Origin: Capnocytophaga sputigena | Lineage (GTDB): Bacteria > Bacteroidota > Bacteroidia > Flavobacteriales > Flavobacteriaceae | Direction: 5' to 3' | DNA length: 64,000 nucleotides | NCBI RefSeq assembly: GCF_900446695.1 | Contig: NZ_UAVP01000009.1 | Coordinates: forward strand, 126,501 to 190,500 | The notes under the pieces: model-generated | The model's input: the letters and a program-made list of their open reading frames with translations, nothing else | Told to the model about the DNA's origin: nothing | Databases searched by the model: none | Program-made: the position numbers and the translations under genes | Shown here: one piece after another, positions 39,073-47,615 of the stretch | How positions within the stretch are numbered: position 1 is the stretch's first letter | How the letters are laid out: each line of letters starts with the position of its first letter

Positions 39073-39171
39073 TTACTGCTTTGTACTCATCTTGATTGTA
39101 TAGCAAAAATCTATTTGAGTGCGGTGGTAGATATGAGATATTTGTTCTTGTAATAATCGTTCTAAAAGCAT
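39073..39171 (-). CDS. Very small ORF, possible gene remnant
   Basis: A 32-codon frame (begins MLLERLLQEQISHIYHRTQI) starting 8 nt after the DUF1493 stop. Its spacing suggests operon membership, but it has no recognised relatives and could be the truncated start of a lost gene. Confidence 0.25.
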   Translation of the reverse strand: MLLERLLQEQISHIYHRTQIDFCYTIKMSTKQ

Positions 39172-39178
39172 ATTTTAT

Positions 39179-39487
39179 TCATAGTAATCTCTTGGTTTTG
39201 ATAGCTGCTTCTAACTGATATATGTAAAAAGGCTTCTTTTCCTTTCCTAAGCCCAAAAACTTTATAAACCAAAGGTATGGAACCTTTGATTCACTATAAA
39301 AATAATCATCAAAAGGGAAGTCGCTGATGTCTACCTCAAAAGCCTCACTGAACGCGACCAACAAATCCTCAGCATCATCACCCTCAATATGCAGCTCTTT
39401 ATTAAGGGTAGTTTGTGAAGAAAAAGCTTCTTTCCCTACAAACTTTTCAATGAGTTGTTGCAATTTCTCCCTCATAGCTTCCCCCAA
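39179..39487 (-). CDS. DUF1493 family acyl-carrier-like protein
   Basis: A 102-residue protein with the DUF1493 layout: an N-terminal helix, the ELHIEGDDAEDLL motif (~residues 28-40), FEVDISDFPFDDYF, and a KPFYIYQLEAAIK tail. The fold is thought to be like acyl carrier proteins, but no serine attachment site is obvious. The second methionine (MREKL, 39475) is the likelier start. It sits 3 nt after rbfA and before the permease promoter. Such genes are often near toxin-immunity loci in other bacteria; no such partner is seen here. Confidence 0.75.
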   Translation of the reverse strand: MGEAMREKLQQLIEKFVGKEAFSSQTTLNKELHIEGDDAEDLLVAFSEAFEVDISDFPFDDYFYSESKVPYLWFIKFLGLGKEKKPFYIYQLEAAIKTKRLL

Positions 39488-39490
39488 GGA

Positions 39491-39883
39491 TTATGTCATT
39501 TTTCTCTTGTAGAGCAAATCACGGTTTTCAATAGGGTTTTCTTCTTCTTTGAGTGATTGTTCAATGCCCTCGATGTATTGCAATGAGTCATCTATATAGA
39601 AGAATAACTCTGGCATACGGCGGAATTGGTGTTTGGTGATTTGTGAGAGTTCGTGTTTGATAAGGGGGGCGTTAGAAGTTACCCCTTTGAGCACCTCGGC
39701 AGCCTTTGCCTCTGGGAATACGCTGAGGTATACTTTAGCTACCGATAAATCTACAGTTACATTTACTTTAGTTACCGAAACGAGTAAATTTTGTTGCCCA
39801 GCATCACGTATGGATTGCTGCAACACTTTGGCTAATTCTTCTTGAATAATGCCTGCTATTTTCTTTTGTCTGTTGTTTTCCAT
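39491..39883 (-). CDS. rbfA: Ribosome-binding factor A
   Basis: A 130-residue KH-like protein. Recognisable segments are RQKKIAGIIQEELAKVL at the N-terminus, the central VTKVNVTVDLSVAKVYLSVF and the RRMPELFFYIDDSL strand. It helps mature the 16S rRNA 5' end in the 30S subunit. The C-terminal extension of about 20 residues (EENPIENRDLLYKRKMT) is usual for Flavobacteriia. It follows ribD by 23 nt on the same strand. Confidence 0.95.
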   Translation of the reverse strand: MENNRQKKIAGIIQEELAKVLQQSIRDAGQQNLLVSVTKVNVTVDLSVAKVYLSVFPEAKAAEVLKGVTSNAPLIKHELSQITKHQFRRMPELFFYIDDSLQYIEGIEQSLKEEENPIENRDLLYKRKMT

Positions 39884-39906
39884 TGTATATTTTATTAATT
39901 TGTAAA

Positions 39907-40878
39907 TTAGCTGATTTGTGGGGCTTTCACACCTTTGCCAAAACTCACTTCACTTTTGTAAATACGCATTTCGTCGTATAAACCTGCATTGATAAATTGT
40001 TGCAGGGTGTATGCGCCTCCTTCTACGATAAGACTTTGGATGTTGCGCTGGTAGAGCAGGTCACAGATTTGTTGAGGTACATTGTGGGTGAAGTCGATGC
40101 CTATTATTTCTGTTTGTACCCCATAGTTTTTATCACTTACTTTTTCCTTGTTAGTTATGAAAAGCGTTGGTTGCAAGTCGTTCCACACTTTAAACTCTTT
40201 AGGAGAGCGCAAGTGAGGGTCGATAATTACCCGTAGCGGATTTTTGCCATACCAATCGCGGGTGTCGAGTGAAGGATTGTCGGCTAATACAGTGCCCACG
40301 CCTACTAATATAGCCTGTTCTTCACTGCGCATTTTGTGTACTTCTTGGCGTGTATAAACATCGGTAATCCACACAGGGGCAAGCGTATCTTTATGAGCAG
40401 GAGCGATAAAACCGTCCGCGGTTTCTGCCCATTTGAGGAAGATATAAGGGCGTTTTTTCTCGTGAAAAGTAAAAAATCGTTTGTTGAGTTCCCTACATTC
40501 TTTTTCCATCACCCCCACTGTTACTTCACAGCCTGCATCGCGCAGTTTTTCAATACCACGACCAGCCACTTTAGCAAAGGGGTCGGTAGTGCCAATGACC
40601 ACACGGGGAATGCGGTGTGTGATAATCAAATCGGCACAAGGAGGTGTTTTGCCATAATGATTGCAAGGCTCCAAACTCACATAGAGCGTACTCTCTGCCA
40701 GTAGTGATTTGTCTTTCACCGAGGCAATAGCACGCACCTCGGCGTGAGGTTCACCTGCTTTTTGGTGCCAACCCTCACCGATGATTTTGCCATCGTGCAC
40801 TATCACACAACCTACCAAAGGATTAGGATATGTAGTGCCAAGTCCATTATAAGCTAATTGTATACAGCGTTTTATCAT
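39907..40878 (-). CDS. ribD: Bifunctional riboflavin biosynthesis deaminase/reductase
   Basis: A 323-residue RibD. The N-terminal deaminase domain shows HAEVRAI (His45, Glu47) and the zinc ligands Cys72 and Cys81 in PCNHYGKTPPC. The C-terminal reductase domain follows from residue ~150. It performs two steps from the pyrimidine intermediate of riboflavin. It ends at KGVKAPQIS, roughly 20 residues shorter than most relatives I know, and the N-terminus lacks the usual few residues before MIKRCIQLA. Both trims are mild. It precedes rbfA. Confidence 0.93.
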   Translation of the reverse strand: MIKRCIQLAYNGLGTTYPNPLVGCVIVHDGKIIGEGWHQKAGEPHAEVRAIASVKDKSLLAESTLYVSLEPCNHYGKTPPCADLIITHRIPRVVIGTTDPFAKVAGRGIEKLRDAGCEVTVGVMEKECRELNKRFFTFHEKKRPYIFLKWAETADGFIAPAHKDTLAPVWITDVYTRQEVHKMRSEEQAILVGVGTVLADNPSLDTRDWYGKNPLRVIIDPHLRSPKEFKVWNDLQPTLFITNKEKVSDKNYGVQTEIIGIDFTHNVPQQICDLLYQRNIQSLIVEGGAYTLQQFINAGLYDEMRIYKSEVSFGKGVKAPQIS

Positions 40879-41033
40879 AGATATTAGGGGGTAGGATTTA
40901 GGGAATAGGGTTTAGAGTTTAAGGATTAGATGTTTTTGCAAAGAGTTGATGATTTTTCCAATTTCTTGAATGAGAGAAATTGATTTTTCAATATCTTCTG
41001 ATATCTGACACCTATCCCCTAATACCTAAATCC

Positions 41034-41993
41034 TTAAAACAAATCGTTTTCGGTGATGCTCTTGTCGTGTTTGGTATAGGCAGTAGGACGTTTGGCAAAG
41101 AAATCGTCGAGTTCGTTGCTAAATACCTCTTCTTCAAACCACATCATAGGTTTAGCCTCATCACCACTGATGTTGAAAGGCTTGTCTAAACCGAGTTGGG
41201 TAAGCGAGTCGTCAAGACGGTAACGCATATAGTTAGCGAGGTCTTTTTTGCTGAAGAATTCTAACTCGCCTTGTTCAAAAATCCAGTCGAGCATCTTGTC
41301 TTCCAAAAGAATGTAGTTGCGGATAAAATTAGTAGCTTCGTGCTCGGCAATGGTTTTCATTTCGGGGCGTTCTTCAAATATTTTTTTGAGGATATAAATA
41401 CCAGCATTGGCGTGCAATTGCTCATCAATAGAAGTCCAAGCGATGATGTTGGCTACATTTTTCAAATAACCTTTGAAACGTGTGAACGACAAAATAGTAG
41501 CAAACTGACTGAACAAAGAGGCATTCTCTATAATAAGGGTGAAGAAAAGGATGCGCTCCATAGCATTCTCGCGGTTTTTAGCGAGGTATTCTTTTAGTAT
41601 GTTGTTGCGCTCTTTGAAGATAGGCACTTCAAGAAGGTTTTCAAACTCGTTGTTGTAACCCAATACCTCCAATAAGCGTGCGTAGGCTTCGCTGTGGCGG
41701 AACTCACACTCGGCAAAGGTAGCGCCAAGTCCGTTAAATTCAGGTTTTGGGAAAAGGTCGTAGAGGTCTCCCCAAAAGGTTTTTACCGATACTTCTACCT
41801 GTGCAATACCTAATAAGGCACGCTTTACGGCTTCTTGTTCTACGGTCGATAAATTAGATTTAAAATCCTGAATATCGGCTGTAAATTCTACTTCAGAATG
41901 CACCCAGAACGATTTGTGCATAGCGTTTACAAACTCCATAACCTCTGGATATTCAAAAGGTTTGTAGTTCTCGCGTTTATCAAAAATTCCCAT
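41034..41993 (-). CDS. nrdB: Ribonucleotide reductase beta subunit, class I
   Basis: A 319-residue R2 protein. Metal ligands and the radical tyrosine are in ECEFRHSEAY: Glu97, His100 and Tyr104 line up with E. coli Glu115, His118 and Tyr122. The second half has EQLHANAG with the later ligands. It has no N-terminal ATP-cone. It supplies the radical for making deoxyribonucleotides. The alpha subunit is not adjacent: ribD follows after 155 nt of repeat-rich sequence, and the upstream side diverges. Confidence 0.95.
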   Translation of the reverse strand: MGIFDKRENYKPFEYPEVMEFVNAMHKSFWVHSEVEFTADIQDFKSNLSTVEQEAVKRALLGIAQVEVSVKTFWGDLYDLFPKPEFNGLGATFAECEFRHSEAYARLLEVLGYNNEFENLLEVPIFKERNNILKEYLAKNRENAMERILFFTLIIENASLFSQFATILSFTRFKGYLKNVANIIAWTSIDEQLHANAGIYILKKIFEERPEMKTIAEHEATNFIRNYILLEDKMLDWIFEQGELEFFSKKDLANYMRYRLDDSLTQLGLDKPFNISGDEAKPMMWFEEEVFSNELDDFFAKRPTAYTKHDKSITENDLF

Positions 41994-42029
41994 TTTTATT
42001 TAGTGTTTTTTTATAAATGTTTCAGGGGG

Positions 42030-42061
42030 CAAAGATAGATATAATTTGTCAATTTCCCAAT
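42030..42061 (-). promoter_or_regulatory. Promoter of nrdB
   Basis: On the minus strand ATTG (42058-42061) and TATCTTTG (42030-42037) are 20 bp apart. The -7 box is exact; the -33 box has one mismatch. No NrdR-box pair was noticed. Confidence 0.6.
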
Positions 42062-42247
42062 TTGTCAATCAGTAAATTAATGGCAAAATGAGCTCTCCAT
42101 TCAATTCATTATAGTGAAAATTTCCCAATCCGTTTAAAAATGCCATATTCTTTCCTCTCTAACTCTATTCACTGACTCCTATTTCCTAACTTTCAACCTG
42201 TTGATAACTCTGTTAATAACCTGTTGATTTTAATTGATAACTATTTC

Positions 42248-42278
42248 ATTGCTGTTTTGCATTTTCTTCATACCTTTG
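42248..42278 (+). promoter_or_regulatory. Promoter of 70-residue protein
   Basis: ATTG (42248-42251) and TACCTTTG (42271-42278) are 19 bp apart. It leaves a leader of about 45 nt before the start at 42327. Confidence 0.65.
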
Positions 42279-42326
42279 CCCTCGCAAAACAGTAGAAAAA
42301 TCATTTTAATAAAAAGTTATAAAACT

Positions 42327-42539
42327 ATGGAAGAATTTGTAAAACTAATCGAACAAATTTTGTATATGGAAAACTTCAATACTGAAGTTACTCCTGATTT
42401 AAAAGAAAGATTTGTAGAGTTGTACAATAGCTACGGCAACAACGTACCTGATAAATACAGAGGTGACGTGAATAGAATGTACAACAAATACGCTGCAACT
42501 TCACAAGTAAGTAGTAATGCGTTTAGCTTTAGTTACTAA
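42327..42539 (+). CDS. Small hypothetical protein, 70 residues
   Basis: A 70-residue soluble protein (begins MEEFVKLIEQILYMENF and ends NAFSFSY). A longer frame opens at 42234 but runs through the promoter, so the ATG at 42327 is the likely start. The helical N-terminal half and serine/aromatic tail do not match any family I know. Its stop overlaps the start of rfbD by one base (TAATG), so translation of the two may be coupled. Confidence 0.65.
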   Translation: MEEFVKLIEQILYMENFNTEVTPDLKERFVELYNSYGNNVPDKYRGDVNRMYNKYAATSQVSSNAFSFSY

Positions 42540-43375
42540 TGAATGTGTTAGTAACAGGAGCTAACGGTCAGTTAGGCTCCGAAATACAAAACAACACACA
42601 CCGTATAAGCAATTATTATTTTAGCGATGCCGACAGCTTGGACATTACAGATGCCCAAGCTATTCGTGCTTTTGTTCAACAACACGCTATTGACCTTATC
42701 GTGAATTGCGCTGCTTATACGAATGTGGACAAAGCCGAAGACGATTGTGCTACAGCCCAAGCTATCAATCACACCGCTGTTGCGCATCTGGCGAGCGTAT
42801 GCAAGGAATTTCAGTTACCCCTTATCCATATTTCTACCGATTATGTATTTGGAGGTACTAAAAACACGCCCTATCGTGAAACCGATGCTACTCAACCTCT
42901 TGGCGTGTATGGTCGTACCAAATTAGCAGGTGAACAAGCTATTCAAAATAGTGGTATTGAACATCTTATCATCCGTACTTCTTGGCTTTACTCTCTTCGT
43001 TTTGGCAATAACTTTGTAAAAACAATCCAGCGACTTAGCAGTGAACGCCCTCAATTAAAAGTAGTAGCCGACCAAGTGGGAACACCTACTAATGCTGCCG
43101 ATTTAGCCAATTTTATAGTGCAAGCTATAGAAAATGCTTGGTATCGAGGTAAACGAGAAGTGTATCATTTTTCTAATGAAGGAGTATGCTCGTGGTATGA
43201 TTTTGCGGTAGCTATTGTAGCTGCCTCAGGCAATGCTTGTGAGGTATTACCTTGTACTTCAGCGGAGTTTCCTAGCAAAGTAACGCGTCCTTCCTATTCA
43301 GTATTAGACAAAACGAAACTTAAAACCGATTTTGGTTATCGCATTCCGTATTGGAGAGATAGTTTTTTGAAATAA
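42539..43375 (+). CDS. rfbD: dTDP-4-dehydrorhamnose reductase
   Basis: A 278-residue short-chain dehydrogenase. GANGQLGSE (Gly7, Gly10, Gly13) is the NAD(P)-binding motif, HISTDYVFGG holds the catalytic Thr/Ser, and YGRTK (Tyr124, Lys128) completes the active site. It makes dTDP-L-rhamnose for cell-surface polysaccharide. Other rfb genes are not beside it; it shares a transcript with a small protein upstream and a di-heme peroxidase 9 nt downstream. Confidence 0.93.
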   Translation: MNVLVTGANGQLGSEIQNNTHRISNYYFSDADSLDITDAQAIRAFVQQHAIDLIVNCAAYTNVDKAEDDCATAQAINHTAVAHLASVCKEFQLPLIHISTDYVFGGTKNTPYRETDATQPLGVYGRTKLAGEQAIQNSGIEHLIIRTSWLYSLRFGNNFVKTIQRLSSERPQLKVVADQVGTPTNAADLANFIVQAIENAWYRGKREVYHFSNEGVCSWYDFAVAIVAASGNACEVLPCTSAEFPSKVTRPSYSVLDKTKLKTDFGYRIPYWRDSFLK

Positions 43376-43384
43376 CATTTCTCT

Positions 43385-44530
43385 ATGAAGAAATTCCCTC
43401 TTATCATACTTGGTATTTTAGGTCTTTTGGCTTTTACACTGCGCCATAAAGATGATATCTTCACAGACCCCGAATATATCGCTCAACTGCGAACGATGTA
43501 TAGTTCTGGCGACCCTACAAAATGGGAAGCTCCTACCTTAGACAGTACTCTTGTAGCTGGTTTTCAAGATATAGGCTCTTTACCTCCAATGCCTTTTCCC
43601 GCTGATAATCCTTTCTCCGAAGATAAAAAAACATTGGGCAAACTGCTTTTTTTTGACCCCCATTTGTCGCGTTCAGCACAAATATCCTGCGCCTCTTGTC
43701 ACGATTCGCAATTGGGTTGGGGTGATGGTCGCAGTGTGTCGTTTGGACATAATCGCCGTGCAGGGGTACGCAACGCAATGACTATTCTCAACACGGGCTA
43801 TTACACTTCTTTTTTCTGGGACGGTAGGGCTGCTACTTTAGAAGCTCAAGCTTTAGGTCCTATGACCGACCCCGTGGAAATGCACTCTACCCAAGATTTA
43901 TCCGTAAAACGCATTCGCAAAATTAAAGGCTACAAATCTTACTTTGTGAAAGCTTTTGGCGACGATAAGATAACTATTGAGCGTATTACCCAAGCTATCG
44001 CTACTTATGAACGCACTATTGTGAGTGGCAAGAGCAAATTCGACCGCTTTATCAGTGGGGATAAAAAACGCTTCACCGATGAGGAAGTTGTAGGCTTACA
44101 CCTTTTCCGCACCAAAGCACGCTGCATCAATTGTCACAATACCCCTCTGTTCTCCGATAACCAGTTTCACAATGTAGGGCTTTCCTATTACGGACGTATG
44201 TACGAGGATTTAGGCAAATACAAACACTCTAAAAAGAAAGAAGATGTGGGGAGTTTTAGAACGCCATCGCTTAGAGAGGTGGCACGCACTGCCCCTTATA
44301 TGCACAATGGCTTTATGCCCGACCTTGAGGGGATTGTGGAGATGTACAACATAGGAATGCCACGCCCTGAACCTCGCGAAAACCAAAAGAAAGATACACT
44401 TTTCCCTACTACCGACCGCCTATTGCAGCCTTTGAACCTCAGTAGAAAGGAAAAAGAAGCCTTGGTAGCTTTTCTCAAAACACTTTCTTCACCAGCTTAC
44501 CACGAACGAATGCCCGAACTCCCCCAATAA
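43385..44530 (+). CDS. Di-heme cytochrome c peroxidase, MauG/CcpA family
   Basis: A 381-residue exported protein with an N-terminal hydrophobic anchor (residues 5-19) and two c-type heme sites, CASCH (102-106) and CINCH (247-251). The family reduces hydrogen peroxide in the periplasm using electrons from small cytochromes; some members oxidise other substrates. Motifs around the hemes (FFDPHLSRSAQI, NTPLFSDNQFHNVG) are conserved. It starts 9 nt after rfbD and its stop overlaps the HAD gene's start by 1 nt. Confidence 0.92.
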   Translation: MKKFPLIILGILGLLAFTLRHKDDIFTDPEYIAQLRTMYSSGDPTKWEAPTLDSTLVAGFQDIGSLPPMPFPADNPFSEDKKTLGKLLFFDPHLSRSAQISCASCHDSQLGWGDGRSVSFGHNRRAGVRNAMTILNTGYYTSFFWDGRAATLEAQALGPMTDPVEMHSTQDLSVKRIRKIKGYKSYFVKAFGDDKITIERITQAIATYERTIVSGKSKFDRFISGDKKRFTDEEVVGLHLFRTKARCINCHNTPLFSDNQFHNVGLSYYGRMYEDLGKYKHSKKKEDVGSFRTPSLREVARTAPYMHNGFMPDLEGIVEMYNIGMPRPEPRENQKKDTLFPTTDRLLQPLNLSRKEKEALVAFLKTLSSPAYHERMPELPQ

Positions 44531-45189
44531 TGACTACTATCGACCTACAGAAATACCAGCACTTTTCATTTGATATGTGGCTCACAATCATCCGCTCTCA
44601 CCCTGCTTTCAAAGAAGAACGAGACCGATGGTTGCGCCGCTATTTTAGCATTACAGCACCTTTAGAAGAGGTGCACAAAGCCATACGTACGGTAGATTTG
44701 CAAGCTAATGCCGAAAGTGAACGCACGGGGCTGCACATCCCTCAGCAAGTGCTTTTTGAGAGAGTACTCACGCTGTTGAATGTTCCCATAGATGAAAAGA
44801 TTGATTGGGAAGCGTGTTTTGCAGAACAGGAAACACTTTTTTTGCATTATATGCCTCAGTTGTTAGACCCTAAAATAGATGAGCTTTTCGCCAAAATTCA
44901 ATCGCAAGGCAAAACTATAAGTCTGTTGAGTAATACGGCTTTCATTAAGGGGAAGACCTTGCATAAGGTATTGGCGTACTACGGATTAGCGTCCTATTTT
45001 TCGTTTGAACTCTATTCTGATGAAGAGGGAATTGCCAAACCTAACCCCGCGATTTTCCAAAAGGCTTATGAACTTACTAACGCCTTGCGCCCCGTTGAAA
45101 AAACTCAATGGATACACATAGGCGACAACCTTATCGCCGATATACAAGGTGCTACCAATGCAGGTTTGTGCGCCTTTCTTATCTCTTAA
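44530..45189 (+). CDS. HAD-superfamily hydrolase
   Basis: A 219-residue HAD phosphatase-like protein. The nucleophile motif is FDMWLTI (Asp15; the second aspartate of the standard DxD is replaced by Trp), motif II SLLSNT is near residue 136, and the metal-binding GDN lies in HIGDNLIADIQGA near residue 199. The cap is helical. Substrate unknown. It is the first of three tightly packed genes (HAD, phosphoribosyltransferase, DNA-repair-like protein) that follow the peroxidase without a promoter. Confidence 0.85.
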   Translation: MTTIDLQKYQHFSFDMWLTIIRSHPAFKEERDRWLRRYFSITAPLEEVHKAIRTVDLQANAESERTGLHIPQQVLFERVLTLLNVPIDEKIDWEACFAEQETLFLHYMPQLLDPKIDELFAKIQSQGKTISLLSNTAFIKGKTLHKVLAYYGLASYFSFELYSDEEGIAKPNPAIFQKAYELTNALRPVEKTQWIHIGDNLIADIQGATNAGLCAFLIS

Positions 45190-45205
45190 CTCTTATTTAA
45201 ATTAA

Positions 45206-46009
45206 ATGAATAAACGTTTTAGTCTGCACTCTATAGAGAGCGCTGAGGCTTGTACTTTTAGCGAAGCCGCCTACAGTAGATTTAAATTTGGCGACACAGC
45301 TGTTGCCGAACAATTTGGCAAAGAACTCTTTGCAGGGTTTATCGCCCAACACAGTGATTTTATTTTAGCACAAGATGAAATTGTGCTTTTGCCAAGTCCG
45401 TATTACGCAATCCCTACTGCATCCGACTATCTGTGTCATTATTTTAAGAAAGAACTGAACTACTTTCTTTTTCAGCACGACCGCAAATCTTGCGTAACTG
45501 CCAAAATACACCGCAATCAAACCTACGTGCAGGATTATGGCAATATGAGCTACGAACAACGCGTAAACCTCATTGCCAATGATACTTATTACATTGATCG
45601 CACTTTTATTGAAGGGAAATGCTGCTTGCTGATAGACGATATCAAAATCACCGGTAGCCACGAGCACACCGTGAACCGCATTCTTAAACAATACAACGTA
45701 CAAGGCGATTTCTTTTTCTTGTACTATGCTGAACTTACCAATAAGGATATAGACCCTAAAATTGAAAATCACTTCAATTATTTTGCTATCGAAACTCCTA
45801 CTGATCTTATTGAACTGATGAAAAGCGAGCGTTTTGCTTTCAATACACGCATCATTAAGTATATTTTATTACTTCCTGAAGCTGAGTGTGAAAAAATATA
45901 TAAAGCTATAACTGAAACCCAACGAAAAGAGATTTTTGAATGGGCAATTAGCAATAATTATCACCAAATAGCTGAATATAGGACTAATTTACTAAAAGTA
46001 GCGCCTTAA
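45206..46009 (+). CDS. Phosphoribosyltransferase-like protein
   Basis: A 267-residue protein with a PRPP-binding loop (LIDDIKITGS, 142-151) in a type I phosphoribosyltransferase fold, though the acidic pair is preceded by Leu-Ile rather than Val-Val. The C-terminal third is helical and unassigned. HAD plus PRTase pairs occur in the predicted nucleoside-modification operons near tellurite-resistance genes, but no ter genes are here, so that link is speculation. Spacing to the HAD gene is 16 nt and to the next gene 2 nt. Confidence 0.75.
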   Translation: MNKRFSLHSIESAEACTFSEAAYSRFKFGDTAVAEQFGKELFAGFIAQHSDFILAQDEIVLLPSPYYAIPTASDYLCHYFKKELNYFLFQHDRKSCVTAKIHRNQTYVQDYGNMSYEQRVNLIANDTYYIDRTFIEGKCCLLIDDIKITGSHEHTVNRILKQYNVQGDFFFLYYAELTNKDIDPKIENHFNYFAIETPTDLIELMKSERFAFNTRIIKYILLLPEAECEKIYKAITETQRKEIFEWAISNNYHQIAEYRTNLLKVAP

Positions 46010-46011
46010 TT

Positions 46012-46749
46012 TTGAAGATTTTAGTATACGATAGTACTTTTGAAGGCTTCCTCACAGCGGTTTTTGTAGTTTTTGAATACCGTTATGAGGAAGTTGCTAT
46101 CGTTGCCCAACACCTATTTGCTCCCTCGCTGTTTGAGGAAGCAATAACTGTATACACCGATGCAGCTAAAGCTGAACGCGTGCTGAACAAAATAGAACAA
46201 TGTTGGGGAAAAGAAGGAAAAGCAGTGGTGTTGAGGGCTTTCCTATCGGAAGAAGAGGGAATGGAAAACAATCTGTTAGCCGCTATCCGGTTGATGATAC
46301 AATATCCTGAAGAACAAGTGCTTGAAAACTATGGAAACACAGCTATTGCTGCCATACAAAAGGCTGCCAAAAGTGTAGGCAGAGAAGTACACCGTATGAA
46401 AGAGTTTGTGCGTTTTGAGAAGGTAGGCGATTTATATTTTGCCAAAATAGTTCCTGAGTACGATGTGCTGGCTTTGGTAGTTCCTCACTTCAAAAATAGA
46501 TTTTCTGACCAGCAGTGGGTACTCTATGACCCGCAACGCGCTTATGGTTTTGCTTACAATTTAAAAGAAGTCTTTCCCTTTACTCCTGTCGATAAACAAT
46601 TTGGGAAGCTATCCACCTCCCTGTCCGACGGCTATGAAATGCTTTGGAAAACTTATTTCCAGCACATCAACATAGCCGAACGCAAGAACAGCAAGTACCA
46701 GCTCAGGAATATGCCTAAGCGTTATTGGCAGTACTTGCCCGAAGTTTAA
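46012..46749 (+). CDS. Putative DNA repair protein, TIGR03915 type (radical-SAM partner)
   Basis: A 245-residue protein starting KILVYDSTFEGFLTAVF and ending MPKRYWQYLPEV, both characteristic of the TIGR03915/DUF4130 family. That family is coded beside the radical-SAM protein found at 35214 and is related to uracil-DNA-glycosylase folds. No ATG fits: the start is TTG at 46012, 2 nt after the PRTase stop. It overlaps the end of the convergent GDPD gene by 4 nt. Partner and protein are thus present but unlinked. Confidence 0.85.
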   Translation: MKILVYDSTFEGFLTAVFVVFEYRYEEVAIVAQHLFAPSLFEEAITVYTDAAKAERVLNKIEQCWGKEGKAVVLRAFLSEEEGMENNLLAAIRLMIQYPEEQVLENYGNTAIAAIQKAAKSVGREVHRMKEFVRFEKVGDLYFAKIVPEYDVLALVVPHFKNRFSDQQWVLYDPQRAYGFAYNLKEVFPFTPVDKQFGKLSTSLSDGYEMLWKTYFQHINIAERKNSKYQLRNMPKRYWQYLPEV

Positions 46750-47609
46750 AATGAAAGGGAAAGAGGTCTATCGGTAGAGAAAATTTGAATACCTTTTTGC
46801 GCCCATTCTTTGTAAAGATGGTCACCTTTAGCTGCCGCACGTTTGTCTAAGTTTCCTAAAGTACCCAAAATAGCAGGGATTTTCAGTTCGTTCAAACGTT
46901 GGTAGAGCGCATCGGGAGCTACTTTGATACCCGTGAAAGCTACCAATTTTTCTTTGGGGATACCCGTTTGCAATATGCGTTCTAATTCATCGTTGTTACG
47001 CACACTTACCGAGAGCAACATCTCTGGAGCCACTTTGTAGAGCGCTTTGGCTTGCTCGGTGTTATAGCTGATGAGCACCACTTGGGCTTCCATACCTTCA
47101 GCACGTACTAAATCTACTACTTTTTGGTAAGAAATTCCTTTTTTGAAATCGAGCATTAGGTATCCGTGATTGGCTTTACACCACGCTAATACATCTTTTA
47201 GATAAGGGATTTTAAACTGAGTTACATTGCCAAATTCATCTTTTAGATTTTCTTTGAGCAAATCGGCGGTAGGCATAGCCGAAACTTCACCTTTGCCCGT
47301 TGCAGTACGACCCAAATTGTTGTCGTGCATCAAAAGCAAATCGCCATCGGCACTTTCAAAAATATCAATTTCAAAACTGTGCACTCCCTTAGAAGAAAGA
47401 TACTGAATGCTTTCCAAACAGTTTTCGGGGTATCCTTTGAGACCTTCCCCGCCGCCACCGCGGTGAGCCGATACAATAGGTTTGGCAGCAAAGTAGATTT
47501 GGTTTGTAATCTCTTGCTGAGCGATAATCTGTCCTGTTGCAGGAGCCGAAGTGTTTTTGCAGGCTATGGCGCAAAAAAGGAGTCCTATAAATGATAAAAA
47601 TTTCTTCAT
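46746..47609 (-). CDS. Glycerophosphodiester phosphodiesterase, lipoprotein
   Basis: A 287-residue GDPD with lipobox AIAC (Cys17). Active-site residues are visible: His49-Arg50 in SAHRG, Glu80 and Asp82 in FEIDIF, His95 in MHDNNLG, and PEN at 61-63. It releases glycerol 3-phosphate from phospholipid headgroups in the envelope. The insertion GGGGEGLKG between HR and PEN is typical of Bacteroidota. Stop codon overlaps the convergent repair gene. MsrAB lies 6 nt upstream, so they are cotranscribed. Confidence 0.92.
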   Translation of the reverse strand: MKKFLSFIGLLFCAIACKNTSAPATGQIIAQQEITNQIYFAAKPIVSAHRGGGGEGLKGYPENCLESIQYLSSKGVHSFEIDIFESADGDLLLMHDNNLGRTATGKGEVSAMPTADLLKENLKDEFGNVTQFKIPYLKDVLAWCKANHGYLMLDFKKGISYQKVVDLVRAEGMEAQVVLISYNTEQAKALYKVAPEMLLSVSVRNNDELERILQTGIPKEKLVAFTGIKVAPDALYQRLNELKIPAILGTLGNLDKRAAAKGDHLYKEWAQKGIQIFSTDRPLSLSF

Positions 47610-47615
47610 CAGTGT

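Noticed and set aside
42234-42326. Upstream extension of the 70-residue protein
   Set aside because: It spans the promoter at 42248-42278 and adds a low-complexity hydrophobic stretch.
44530-46009. Tellurite-resistance (ter) operon
   Set aside because: Only HAD and phosphoribosyltransferase genes are present; no TerC/TerD/ATP-grasp gene is nearby.
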